64,000 nucleotides of DNA, from the NCBI RefSeq assembly GCF_000350225.1, contig NW_005179106.1, forward strand, positions 62,001 to 126,000, written 5' to 3'. The notes below the pieces were generated by a model, which had not been told where the DNA came from, did no database searches, and saw nothing but the letters and a program-made list of their open reading frames with translations. A program made the translations under genes and the position numbers. The DNA is from Chondrus crispus (lineage: Eukaryota > Rhodophyta > Florideophyceae > Gigartinales > Gigartinaceae). Of this stretch, positions 54,723 to 63,590 are shown one piece after another (position 1 is the stretch's first letter; each line of letters opens with the position of its first letter).

Positions 54723-55201
54723 TGGTGTTGACATCAACAATAGCTGGAGCAGGTCACCGTCGTCGAGAACGATTAAAGACATGTTCTTAAAATATCCTAT
54801 CACGCTCAGATAAATTTCTAGACAGCGGTACTCGATTCCACGTATTGGATTAGAGTCTCGACAGTGTTCGCCAAGAGGCCCGTTGAGGAAAAGGTAATTG
54901 ATAATTGCGCGTACAAATTAGAAGTATAGTAATGCTTGCAAGTTGCCTACACATAGGGGACACAGTACAGTATCACAGACTTGACCAATCAGGGCCATGT
55001 CAAGTCTAAGGACAGGTGTCATTTTCGTTCCCCCTTGTGCGCGAAAGACGTCGAGATCACTCTACGGGCGGAGCTGCACACTGCTTGCCCTACCCTTACC
55101 TTTGACTCACCGCGTGCCGTCCATACATCACCACCGACTGCTGTTTTCTTCAATCCTACTCTGCAACACCACCGGAAAATTCTCAGAAAGGAGCGCATAC
55201 C
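54723..55201 (+). promoter_or_regulatory. upstream region of the ClpS-like gene
   Basis: AT-rich until about 55000, then pyrimidine-rich up to the ATG at 55202. The composition change resembles that upstream of presenilin. No defined core-promoter motif is clear. Confidence 0.35.
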
Positions 55202-55756
55202 ATGGTTAAGCCTGGCTTTGTGTTGAGCAGCGGCTCATTGACGTCATGGAAGAGCTCATCCTTTAACGGTAGCGCAAGTGAAGTGTCATCGCTCTCCACC
55301 TCACGCAGACCATTGTGCGCTATGCAGACGAAGCCCCGTGCGAACCAAGCGGCGCGATTTCCATCGATGCAACTCGGTTCGCCGTCGACTCAAATTGGGC
55401 GTCCGAAGACGTCGATCAAAAAGTCGGTCGGGGTCACGAACGACGCACCGGCGGCGCCGGAGACCGATACGGGCAAGGGCGCGGCCAAGGCTAGGCCGCG
55501 GCGGAAGACGCAAGCAGACGAAGTGCCGATGTACAAGGTGATCCTGCTGGGCGAGGAAGAGTATGTGGAGGCGCATGTCGTGACGCAGCTGCAGAAAACG
55601 GTCGGGATAGATAAGAAGGAGGCCACGCGCAAGTTCCAAGAGGCACAGCAGTCCGGCTCCTCGGTGGTTTGCGTCGTGTGCGAGGAGCACGCAGAATTTT
55701 ACGCGCAGCAACTGAAGAGACAGGACATTTTTGTCACGGTCGAGAAGGATGAGTGA
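55202..55756 (+). CDS. divergent ClpS-core protein with N-terminal extension
   Basis: The protein has 184 residues. The first 105 are rich in Ser, Thr, Arg and Pro and low in acidic residues at the start, consistent with a plastid or mitochondrial transit peptide plus linker. Residues about 110-184 match the ClpS adaptor fold: MYKVILLGEEEYVEAHVV, EATRKFQEAQQSGSSVVCVV, EEHAEFYAQQL, and FVTVEKDE. ClpS delivers N-degron substrates to ClpAP/ClpC proteases. Two hallmarks of that binding pocket are missing: the Asn-Asp pair after the first strand is GEEE (117-120), and the pocket His of the EVHxxG helix is Gln (AQQSG, 148-152). The protein may therefore use the fold for something other than N-degron recognition. 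Confidence 0.82.
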   Translation: MVKPGFVLSSGSLTSWKSSSFNGSASEVSSLSTSRRPLCAMQTKPRANQAARFPSMQLGSPSTQIGRPKTSIKKSVGVTNDAPAAPETDTGKGAAKARPRRKTQADEVPMYKVILLGEEEYVEAHVVTQLQKTVGIDKKEATRKFQEAQQSGSSVVCVVCEEHAEFYAQQLKRQDIFVTVEKDE

Positions 55757-55816
55757 TCGCGTTTTGGCGCGGCGCGGGCGACCTAACTTTTTTATACTTA
55801 AATTGCGGATGGTTTT

Positions 55817-56127
55817 TTAGAATGCTGAGTGCGGCGTAGGGCGTCTCGTGGCAAGTGGTTGAGTAAAATCAAACGGATTGCGCATATCGACGGCACCTTG
55901 CAGATACTTGAAAGGGGTATCTATGTGACGGGTAGTCAGATTGCCTCGGGCGAGACGAGAAGATTGCGCCAGATTGCACGCATACTCTAGGAAGTCGGCG
56001 TCGACAAAGCTGACGAGGGTTCTCTTTCCCAAGCTTTTTTTGTCCCGCCATGCGATCCTGCTTGCGCGTTGACAATTGCGTTGACTATGGCGTGCATTGT
56101 CGTTGTTGGGATCAATCGGACAAAGTG
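55817..56127 (-). other. possible short gene or 3' exon, unrecognised
   Basis: On the minus strand a frame is open from about 56127 to a stop at 55817 and reads plausibly protein-like near its end (FVDADFLEYACNLAQSSRLARGNL, DTPFKYLQGAVDMRNPFDF). No ATG starts this frame nearby, so it would need an upstream exon. It faintly resembles small Mediator subunits such as MED4, but too little to claim. Confidence 0.25.
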
Positions 56128-56172
56128 CAGCTCAACGCGTATTTACAGTCAATTGCATCTTTGTAGGACGGC

Positions 56173-56246
56173 GGAACACAGTGTGTTCCTGGTACTGTAA
56201 AGCACATGGGTGTGTTGAACATACCCATGTGCTTTACAGTACCAGG
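56173..56246. repeat. perfect hairpin, 24-bp arms, 11-base loop, with small neighbour
   Basis: The arm at 56188-56211 (begins CCTGGTACTGTAAAGC) is exactly complementary to 56223-56246. Immediately before it GGAACACA and its complement form a small stem with a one-base loop (56173-56189). No gene is recognised here. Confidence 0.95.
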
Positions 56247-57167
56247 CCTGTGAGAGATCCGATGGCGACCTCTCTCGCCTGCGCCGCCGTCTCGATCCAA
56301 TTCATACCCGCCGTCGAATTATGATCACAGTGCACTATGTCACCACGACTTCCTTATCACTCGTATCTATATTGATGCGTCGGTCGCACGGCCTTCCTTC
56401 CGCTTGATCGGCATCCGGCGGTCGTCCGGCGACATCTTCCTGTAAGACTGGTCACGTAGCCGGCAGCATACCCGATGAGCTCGAGGTACGGTACGATGTA
56501 TTGCCCCACCTTTCGGATATTGCCAGAATAACAAGTAAGTCATCCGCTTCTCACAACACCAGCCTTGCAGCCCCGCAGACTCTGCGGCAGGGCCTGCAGG
56601 GAGTGGCAATTAACGGAATGAAGATTTGTAATCAAACCATAGAACCTGAAGAAACCCTCGCGGTTCGCTGTCGAGAAAAACTCAAGTTTCAGCCTTGTCC
56701 GACCACACGCCATTCCCTGTTCATGCTCTTTGCCTTTTCTATTTGCTTGTGAATATGACATCTAACGTTTTTGTTCATATCCATCGTTAATGCAACAGTG
56801 CTTTCGCTTTTACACACGTTTCTTGTCTGGGGCAAGACCTTTATCGTGGGTATGTTGCTTGGCAGTCTGACTGAATCGGAGTGCATGATGACTTTTAACT
56901 AATGTCACGACTCACCGACGCCTTCTAAAGGGCTTCGCTCAGTGTCGATTTTTGTTCATTTCTGAGCATTCCGTCAACGATGCTTGTCGGCATTGCCGCG
57001 TTGTTCACCACCTGGGATCGATGAAAACTAACAGTTTTCCTTACTCTTTTCGCATCATTTCCGAATTCAGACTTGCCCGCCAGCTTTCTTTCCTGCTGCA
57101 CTTTAAATAGCGCAGCCGCCATGGCGATGCTAGCATCGAAACAGGTCATGTTTATTGCACATCTAAG
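56247..57167. other. no gene recognised
   Basis: No supported coding sequence, RNA gene or repeat; it includes the 3' flank of the DUF2358-SOUL gene. Confidence 0.5.
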
Positions 57168-58613
57168 TTATTCATCTGCCACACCCACGACGTCTGTCAA
57201 ATCAATTGCAAGTTCATTCAACCGGGGCAACCCATACGTCGTGCCATACGTAGCCATAGATAACATGCCCTTGGAGTTAAAGCCAGCCCTGGCATCATAC
57301 GAGCGGACCCAAACCGTCCCGAGCTTCAAATCTGCCGGACTCTCAATCACCCCGTCATCCACCAAGCCCCCCACCACCTCATTCAACTTCTTGTCCACAA
57401 CCTCGCGACTCGCAAACCCGCGGAACCTATGCGTCGCCCACACGCGCACTCCCACGTCCTCCACCCACGCATTCTCCGCCTCCGGCTCCTTAACTTTGAC
57501 GGGACTACTCCCCACAAGCGTACCCGGCACGGCGACGGCCCACTCAAACTCGTCCTCGCCCACCTTGCGCAAACCGATCGGTGTAACAGTGGAGTATTGC
57601 TCTTTTCGCCTCAAGCCGCCCTCGAACACGCAGTCCGGCAGCACCGGGACGGCCCAAATCCTGTCGCGATCGCCCGGCATCAGCGTGTCTCTGGCGCGGA
57701 CCTCCCTGTGCGGTGCGTGGCGCACGAGCGTGTAGCGGCGCGCGTTGCGCAGTACGCGGCGGCGCCCGGCATCGTTCTCCGGGTGCGGCGTCGGCCACAG
57801 CCAGATGATGTCCGTGAGCGTGGGCAGAGCCTGGGCGAGGACGGCGATGGGCGGCATATACCACTCGTCGTCGATGCGCGTGATGAGGCCGTCGGAAAAG
57901 GCCGCGCGTGACGTGCCGGACACCGAGACGCGCGGGCGCCACGGCAGCGGGTACGTGAAGGAGAGCGCCCAATCGAAGCGCAGGGTTGCGTCGTCCGAGG
58001 TGGCAGAATGCACGTCGAGCGTCGGGTCCTCGGCGAAGAAGAAGAGCGAAGCAAAGAAGTCCACGGCCTCCTTGGCGGAGCCCAGAGTGAGCAGGGGCGT
58101 GTCCCAGACGGCGGTGGGCGCGAACAGCGGTGTGAGCTGGGCGGCTTCGGGGGAGCCTTCGGAGAAAATGGTGTAGAGGGCGCGGAGAAGGGGGTGGGGG
58201 AGGACGTGCGGGGGGAGCGGAGGGTCGGTGGCGGGAGGGGGGGTGGGCTCGCTGGTAGGCTGGCCGCGCACGAGGTCCGGGGAGGAGGTCATACGGGGAC
58301 GCAGGCGGCGGCGGCAGGGGCGGCGGCAGGGGCGGCGGCGGCAGGGTGCATGGCAGGAGAGGGGGGAGCAGGGGCGGTAGCGGAGAGGGAGAGGAGATGA
58401 GGTGAAGGCAGGGGCGGGCATCTTGGAGACGGGTGCGGAGGTTGTAGAGGCGGAGGGGGTTGGTGGAGAGGTGCGAGGGGGAATTGAGGTTAGTACAGAT
58501 TTGGCGAAGAAGGTCGGTGTTCTCGGGCTGCCGTATTGCTGCCGACCTCCGCAAGAGGAGAGGAGCTCAGCTTTTGAAAGGACACTTGTCCAGCGTCCAT
58601 TCGATCGGGCCAT
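57168..58613 (-). CDS. DUF2358 plus SOUL heme-binding domain protein, probably plastid
   Basis: The frame has 481 residues from ATG 58613. Residues 1-130 are rich in Pro, Arg, Ser and Ala and look like a transit peptide and linker; a later ATG (residue 65) is an alternative start. Residues about 138-255 match DUF2358, a SnoaL-like fold (LLRALYTIFSEG, TPLFAPTAVWDTPL, DWALSFTYPLPWRPRV, DGLITRIDDEWYMPP). Residues about 260-475 match SOUL (WATHRFRGFASREVVDKKLN, VWVRSYDARAGF, YGLPRLNELAIDL). SOUL proteins bind heme or related tetrapyrroles. DUF2358-SOUL fusions are known from plants and are plastid proteins (from memory: Arabidopsis At5g20140). The gene is very GC-rich at its 5' end and has no intron. 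Confidence 0.78.
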   Translation of the reverse strand: MARSNGRWTSVLSKAELLSSCGGRQQYGSPRTPTFFAKSVLTSIPPRTSPPTPSASTTSAPVSKMPAPAFTSSPLPLRYRPCSPLSCHAPCRRRPCRRPCRRRLRPRMTSSPDLVRGQPTSEPTPPPATDPPLPPHVLPHPLLRALYTIFSEGSPEAAQLTPLFAPTAVWDTPLLTLGSAKEAVDFFASLFFFAEDPTLDVHSATSDDATLRFDWALSFTYPLPWRPRVSVSGTSRAAFSDGLITRIDDEWYMPPIAVLAQALPTLTDIIWLWPTPHPENDAGRRRVLRNARRYTLVRHAPHREVRARDTLMPGDRDRIWAVPVLPDCVFEGGLRRKEQYSTVTPIGLRKVGEDEFEWAVAVPGTLVGSSPVKVKEPEAENAWVEDVGVRVWATHRFRGFASREVVDKKLNEVVGGLVDDGVIESPADLKLGTVWVRSYDARAGFNSKGMLSMATYGTTYGLPRLNELAIDLTDVVGVADE

Positions 58614-58817
58614 CCGCCATCACGCGTACCATTCGTCACGACCGATATGCATCGCGCCAGTCGCAGTCGGCAGCATGTTTCTGTCAGCCAATAAAATCGC
58701 GTCGTGCGGGCTCGCGAAGTGGACCCGCAATTCTGGACCCGGCGCACTCTTTCTGATTCCCCCGTGACGTCACCGCGGCTTCGTCGGCCAGCCGACTCTC
58801 TCCCCCTTCACCCCACC
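58614..58817. promoter_or_regulatory. short shared promoter between the SOUL gene and MFAP1
   Basis: Only 204 bases separate the two divergent start codons. The region probably holds both promoters. A TATA box is not evident; CCAAT-type words (GCCAATAAAA near 58687) are present. Confidence 0.5.
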
Positions 58818-59909
58818 ATGCTGCCCCCTCGCTACTTCGCGGGCCGCGCGCCGGCGCCGCATGCAGACTCTTCCAGCGACGAAGAAGAGGAAGCCGCCGC
58901 GAAGCCTGCGCAGCCGCCCGCGCCTCGCAAGCGCCCGCGCTTCGTCGCTCGCGTCTTGTCGCGCCCGCCGCCAGTCGCGCCCGCGCCAGTCGCGCGCCGG
59001 CGCGCCCCGACTGCCGCTTTCGTGCCCGTGGGCTCTGGGGGAGGCCGAAGCGCAGAGCAGGAAGAGGAGGAGGAGGAGTCTTCCGAGGAGGAGAGCAGCT
59101 CCGCGAGCGACGACTCGTCGTCGGGGAGCGACAGCGCCTCCGACGAGCGGGGGAGAAGCGCGCCGGAGGAAGAGGAGGACGAGGAGGATGATGTAGCGGT
59201 GCCGCGGCCATTGTTTGTGCCGAGGCATCTTCGGACGAGCCAGGCGGCGTTGGATGTGGAGGGCGCGCGGATGGCGGCAGCCCGGGCGGCGGAGGACAAA
59301 GCGGCGCGACGGCGCGAGGCGCAGCGGCTGGTCGCGCACATCTTGGCGGAGGAGGAGAACGTGCGAGACGCGTGGGCGAGCGTCACGAACGACGAGCTGC
59401 CGGATGATGAGGACCGCGAGGAGGACCACGAGATGGAGGTCGCGCTGTGGAGGCTGCGCGAGGTGCTTCGCGTGAAGAGGGATCGGGAGGAGAGGGCGGA
59501 ATGGGAGAGGAAGCGCAGTGGGGAGGTTGTCGAGCCCAGGAAAGAGAGGGGGGAGGGGGAGGGGCGCGCGGAGACGAACGAAGCAGGGGAGGGGCAGTCG
59601 ACGGCTAAGCCGGCATTTTTGCAGAAGCATTACAAGACGGGGCCTTTCTTTTTGGAAACCAACGAAGATGGGACTTACAAGGAGGAAATTTATAATAGGG
59701 ATTATAATCGGGGGACAGAGCAGGATCAAGTGCGCAGGTTAGGGCTTCCGGGCCCGATGCAGGTGCGAAGGGGGGAGTTCGGGAAGGCAAGCAGGTCGAA
59801 ATATACGCATCTAGCGGCGGAGGATACTGCAGCGGGGATGGCGAGGGAACTGAGGCAGGATAGGGAGCTTGCAGATGTGTTGCGGCGGAACGAGCACAGG
59901 AAGACGTGA
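58818..59909 (+). CDS. MFAP1: microfibrillar-associated protein 1 homologue (spliceosomal)
   Basis: The protein has 363 residues from ATG 58818. Despite its name MFAP1 is a nuclear component of the spliceosome (B complex, with PRP38). The order of conserved blocks matches the family: an acidic/serine-rich region (about 75-120), VPRPLFVPRHLRT (about 130), a long charged helix (about 145-240) with NDELPDDEDREED and VKRDREERAEWERKR, and then the highly conserved C-terminal part: PAFLQKHYKTGPFF, IYNRDYNRGTEQDQV, PMQVRRGEFGKASRSKYTHL and EDTAAG. It is slightly shorter than animal homologues. The 5' half is GC-rich and the frame is uninterrupted. It is transcribed divergently from the SOUL gene and converges on the NDPK fusion gene. 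Confidence 0.92.
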   Translation: MLPPRYFAGRAPAPHADSSSDEEEEAAAKPAQPPAPRKRPRFVARVLSRPPPVAPAPVARRRAPTAAFVPVGSGGGRSAEQEEEEEESSEEESSSASDDSSSGSDSASDERGRSAPEEEEDEEDDVAVPRPLFVPRHLRTSQAALDVEGARMAAARAAEDKAARRREAQRLVAHILAEEENVRDAWASVTNDELPDDEDREEDHEMEVALWRLREVLRVKRDREERAEWERKRSGEVVEPRKERGEGEGRAETNEAGEGQSTAKPAFLQKHYKTGPFFLETNEDGTYKEEIYNRDYNRGTEQDQVRRLGLPGPMQVRRGEFGKASRSKYTHLAAEDTAAGMARELRQDRELADVLRRNEHRKT

Positions 59910-60121
59910 TGCTGCGATTTGGCTTTCTGAGGGCATCGTTCTATTGCACCTTGGTTTTCGGGTCAACGTCACGTCAAAGAAGAGCCTGTACTCGTGGGCT
60001 TGGCACATCGGCAGCAACAGGAAACTGTCAGATTCGAAAAGGATGACCGCGAGGTAACTTCATTTCACCTACTGACTACTCACGTGGTTGCAAGCTGCAT
60101 ACAATATGAATATGGATACTT

Positions 60122-61282
60122 TTAAAAAAGGCCGATCACCTTGTCCGTGACGGTTTCAATGGACTGGGTGGCGTCAATGCGATGGACCTTGCCCTTGGCC
60201 TCGTAGTACTGAATGACGGGCATCGAGGTTTCGACAAAGGTGCGGAAGCGCTTTTTGATGCTTGCAATATTATCATCCGTACGGCCCGAAGTCTTGCCGC
60301 GTTCCAAAAGACGGCGCTCCATCTCCTCTTCTGGGCAATCGAAGAACAAGACAAATTCAAAATCGGAGACATCCTTCTCAAACGCGCCCGCTTGGTCGAG
60401 CTTGCGCGGAAAGCCGTCGATAAGCACGCCCGGCGCCGTGGTGCCCTCGATGGCACTCTTGAGCAATGCAATGGTAATCTCACCCGGGACGATCTTGCCC
60501 TCCTTGATCATGTCATCGATCATGACACCCTGTTCCGAGCCGGACTTGACCTCTGCACGAAGCAAGTCCCCGGCCGAAAAATGAACGAAGCCGTACTTCT
60601 CGACAAGTTTTGCGCACTGCGTGCCCTTACCCGACCCGGGTCCTCCGAGGACGAAGAAGATGCGATGAGCGGGGCTGGCGGGGACGCTCTTCGGCGCGGC
60701 GAGCTGGACTCCAGCGTCGCGCAGCAACGAGTGCCCCAGCCACTCGACAGGGTTGGGGGGGTTGAGCCTGCACATCTCGGTTAGTGCCTTTGTGATGAGC
60801 GGGCACACGGTCTTGGTGAGGTACTCCTTGGCGTCGGCGGCCTTGTACTGGTCCGGGGAGGAGTACTCCGGGAAAAAGAAGGCGATCTCCTTTGCGGCGG
60901 ACTGCGGGCTATCGGAGCCGTGGGTGGCGTTTCGCGAGCCGTCGGTGCCGAAGCGTGCGCGCAGCGAGTCGGGCTCGGCCACACGCGCCTTGGCCGAGTC
61001 GGTCGGGCCCATGAGCGCGCGCCAGGCCGGGATGGCCGCGTCCTTGCGCAGCACCAGAGCAAGCAAGGGGCCGGACGACATGAAGGTGGTCAGCTCGTCG
61101 TAGAACGGGCGGTCCTTGTGCTCCAGGTAGAACTCGGCCGCGCGCTGCTTCGTCAGCGTCTGCGTGGCGCGCTCCGCGATGACGAAGCCGTGGGTCTTTA
61201 TGACTGACAGGATCGCCTCCTGCTTCGGGTACGCGTCGGGCTTGATGAGCGCAAGCGTGGACTCGATTTGCAGGCCGACCAT
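60122..61282 (-). CDS. NDPK - DPY-30 motif - adenylate/UMP-CMP kinase fusion
   Basis: The protein has 386 residues from ATG 61282. Residues 5-140 are a nucleoside diphosphate kinase ([14 protein letters not shown], active-site His121 in NATHGSDS), which moves the gamma-phosphate from NTPs to NDPs. Residues about 153-187 match a DPY-30 dimerisation motif ([31 protein letters not shown]). Residues about 207-386 are a short-lid NMP kinase like AK1 or UMP-CMP kinase: P-loop GGPGSGKGT (213-221), [22 protein letters not shown], and [13 protein letters not shown]. All catalytic residues are present, so the chain could carry NMP through to NTP. NDPK-DPY30 occurs in NME5/RSP23 and DPY30-AK in AK7, both linked to cilia. 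The longer upstream part of the frame lacks an ATG. Confidence 0.9.
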   Translation of the reverse strand: MVGLQIESTLALIKPDAYPKQEAILSVIKTHGFVIAERATQTLTKQRAAEFYLEHKDRPFYDELTTFMSSGPLLALVLRKDAAIPAWRALMGPTDSAKARVAEPDSLRARFGTDGSRNATHGSDSPQSAAKEIAFFFPEYSSPDQYKAADAKEYLTKTVCPLITKALTEMCRLNPPNPVEWLGHSLLRDAGVQLAAPKSVPASPAHRIFFVLGGPGSGKGTQCAKLVEKYGFVHFSAGDLLRAEVKSGSEQGVMIDDMIKEGKIVPGEITIALLKSAIEGTTAPGVLIDGFPRKLDQAGAFEKDVSDFEFVLFFDCPEEEMERRLLERGKTSGRTDDNIASIKKRFRTFVETSMPVIQYYEAKGKVHRIDATQSIETVTDKVIGLF

Positions 61283-62441
61283 TTTGGAGATGGGGGAGGG
61301 ATGGGGGGGCAATGGGGGGGGGGGATGGAGAGGGATGGTGGGGGTGGAGGAGATGGAGGAGGGACGTTGATAGAGGTACTGTACAGTAGCGCATCAACTT
61401 GATAGAGCAGCAGCACAGCGGTAGTGTCAGCGGACACTGCCTGTGAGAGAGTCCGCTTCATGAGAATTCTAGGTTTGGCAGAAAAGCACCGGTGACAAAA
61501 CAGGCTGTTGCACCGTGATCAGTTTGTCACGGTGGGTATGTATGCTGCATTTTTTCTGGATAAACGGGAATGAAAGGCTATTTCTCCCCATCAAATTTTA
61601 TTGGTTGCAAGAAGTGGAATGTATTACTCTGTTCCAGCATGGGGTGATTATGCATTCCACTATCTCTGTAATGTGTCCCTTTCCACAATTTATTTTCCCG
61701 AAACTGTTTGTATTTCTTACGAAGTCTTGGCTTTGTCTGCAACTTGTGGAGAAGGTAAGACAGGTGTCCCGGAGAAACTTGCGAAACTACTGGAATTCGT
61801 ACTAATTCTTCACATAGCCAACCTTTCCGGAGCGTTCGATCCCGATCCAGACGAGGCCCTATAAAATCCCATTGATGAGTTGCACCGCCCTTCTATCTAG
61901 CTGCCGAGACAGATCCAGGGATTTCATCCAGTGCTTCGAATCCCAGGATTTCACCCGGTGACAAGAATCGCAATTCTCTCTTCTTCGTTGGCGGCTTTCT
62001 CAAGCCCTGACACTAATACTCCTAGGAGTATTAGTGAGATAGGACTACGTTTCTGTGTATCAACACGGGGATCCGGGGCACCGAGTACAGAAGCTGCACT
62101 GGAATGCATGTGCAGGTGCACTATTTCTCTATTCATTGAGCATGTCCACAGTGATCCCAAAATGCTAAGTTTTTGTTCCCTATTGCTCTCCCCAGCGAAT
62201 TTGCGCCGTCCATTCTCTTATATTATTCTTAACAATGTTACGCAACACTGATCCTTCAGTTTGAAGTTTTGAAAATCGCTTTATGCCTCATCATTACGCC
62301 CCCTTTATCGCCCATTCATTGCCTTATCTGCAATTATCCTATGATTTCGGTACGATGAAACCAATCGTCAAAGACATTCAACAGTTCTATGCGTTTCTGA
62401 CGACTTTCTATACATCATTTCTCTCCGCATACTTTTCAATG
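61283..62441. other. intergenic, nothing recognised except a palindrome
   Basis: G-rich homopolymer-like runs (61290-61360) precede the NDPK gene on its 5' side. No supported gene is found up to 62441. Confidence 0.5.
62011..62036. repeat. 26-bp perfect palindrome
   Basis: CACTAATACTCCT is followed without loop by its exact complement. Confidence 0.95.
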
Positions 62442-63590
62442 TCAGCGCCGGAGCAAGGTGGTTCTTCGAGTTCAGATCGTTCTAACACCGAAGCACAGGT
62501 AGTTCCTGTTCCAGACGTTCTCCCTCGAGATATATGTCGCCCAGTTGTGCGACGAGATGGCCGTGGTCGTTTCTCAATTCGATCTTCACAGTCCCGGCAG
62601 AGAGTACGGCGAGCCCAACAGCAAAGAGATTACATTCGTCAAAGAGAAATTTTGAAGAAGCGACTTTATGAGGATTATCTGCACGCATTTTGTCTCCGAG
62701 GTAACAGCAGCGATCATATCTCTACTTCAAGGTTAACAGGACCGCTCGTTGTAATATTTGAACGTCTTTTACAAAAGCCATATCGCCTCGGAAGAACTGA
62801 GCGATGCATGAAAATGTGCTCTTTCTACATGGAAGGGGGACACTTGCGTCACAATAATATTTCTAGTCAGGACCAAGGTCTTTTTACAGCCCCATATCCG
62901 ACCCTTGCAAAGAGATCAAAGAAATACCGTGGCTGCCACCTGCCCTCTGTCACTAAACCTATGACTGCAATGGCGAATGTCAGTGAGTGGATCAAATCTG
63001 CGTGGTCTGTGAACGCTCTTACAACGGATACTGAAATGGAGGCATACGAAATATGCAAGAGTATTATGGACACCTACAATCCTGTGGTCAGGGCCACATA
63101 CAGGTCACGTCGGAGAGTCATTCAAGATCTTCTGAACCTGAAACAGAGACGCCACGGGGCGACTTATGTGCGAACTGTAGCATTTCGCTTTCGGACCGCT
63201 CCAGAACTATCCGTGCAGAACCCAGTCGCTCACCTCAAGAAGTCAATGATGAGCAACGTGAAGTTGAGCAGACTTCCCTTCCAAATAATGGCACGGATGC
63301 TGCTGCCAGAATTGTGGATCCGAACGACGCTTCAGAAACTCACTTGAGTTTCTGTGCCCAGACTCTGCGTGAGCAGCTGAAGCTGCTCACGCAGAGTCTG
63401 GGCACGGATCGGAGCATGACTATACTCAAAAAAGAAAACTGGAACGAATGATTGAACTGGCCCTCAACGATGATAACTTCTTGATAGTGTGCTCTCTATT
63501 TGACGAGCAGCCGGATATTGAATTCGGCATGTATGCTGGAGTTTACTTAGACCAGTGCCGTCGTGAAAAATTACAGCAACCGCTTTCATG
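62442..63590 (+). pseudogene. unrecognised gene, spliced or decayed
   Basis: From ATG 62442 (MSAPEQGGSSSSDRS) a frame is open to 63347; it is also open upstream to 62283. The protein has a Ser-rich start, a basic coiled-coil-like stretch (RRAQQQRDYIRQREILKKR, about 55-75) and no family I recognise. Around 63100-63350 a second frame reads more protein-like than the first (LCANCSISLSDRSRT, EVNDEQREVEQTSLPNN), and after 63405 a third does (RKLERMIELALNDDNFLIVC). This implies introns or breaks. The second frame ends just after the large hairpin at 63354-63405. Confidence 0.4.
63333..63405. repeat. two adjacent perfect hairpins (10-bp and 25-bp arms)
   Basis: CAGAAACTCA (63333-63342) pairs with 63345-63354. 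The arm at 63354-63378 (begins GTGCCCAGACTCTGCG) is exactly complementary to 63381-63405 with a 2-base loop. Both lie within the probable gene. Confidence 0.95.

Noticed and set aside
55817-56127. Firm call of a Mediator subunit
   Set aside because: The resemblance is limited to a few residues and no start codon or splice site could be confirmed.
57544-58554. Long alternative frame opposite or beside the SOUL gene
   Set aside because: GC-rich shadow with Arg/Pro/His-only composition; the SOUL frame has clear domain matches.
58770-59729. 319-codon minus-strand frame across MFAP1
   Set aside because: Shadow of the GC-rich, charged MFAP1 coding sequence; no domain.
60182-60784. 200-codon plus-strand frame across the NDPK fusion gene
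   Set aside because: Antisense shadow of the kinase domain.
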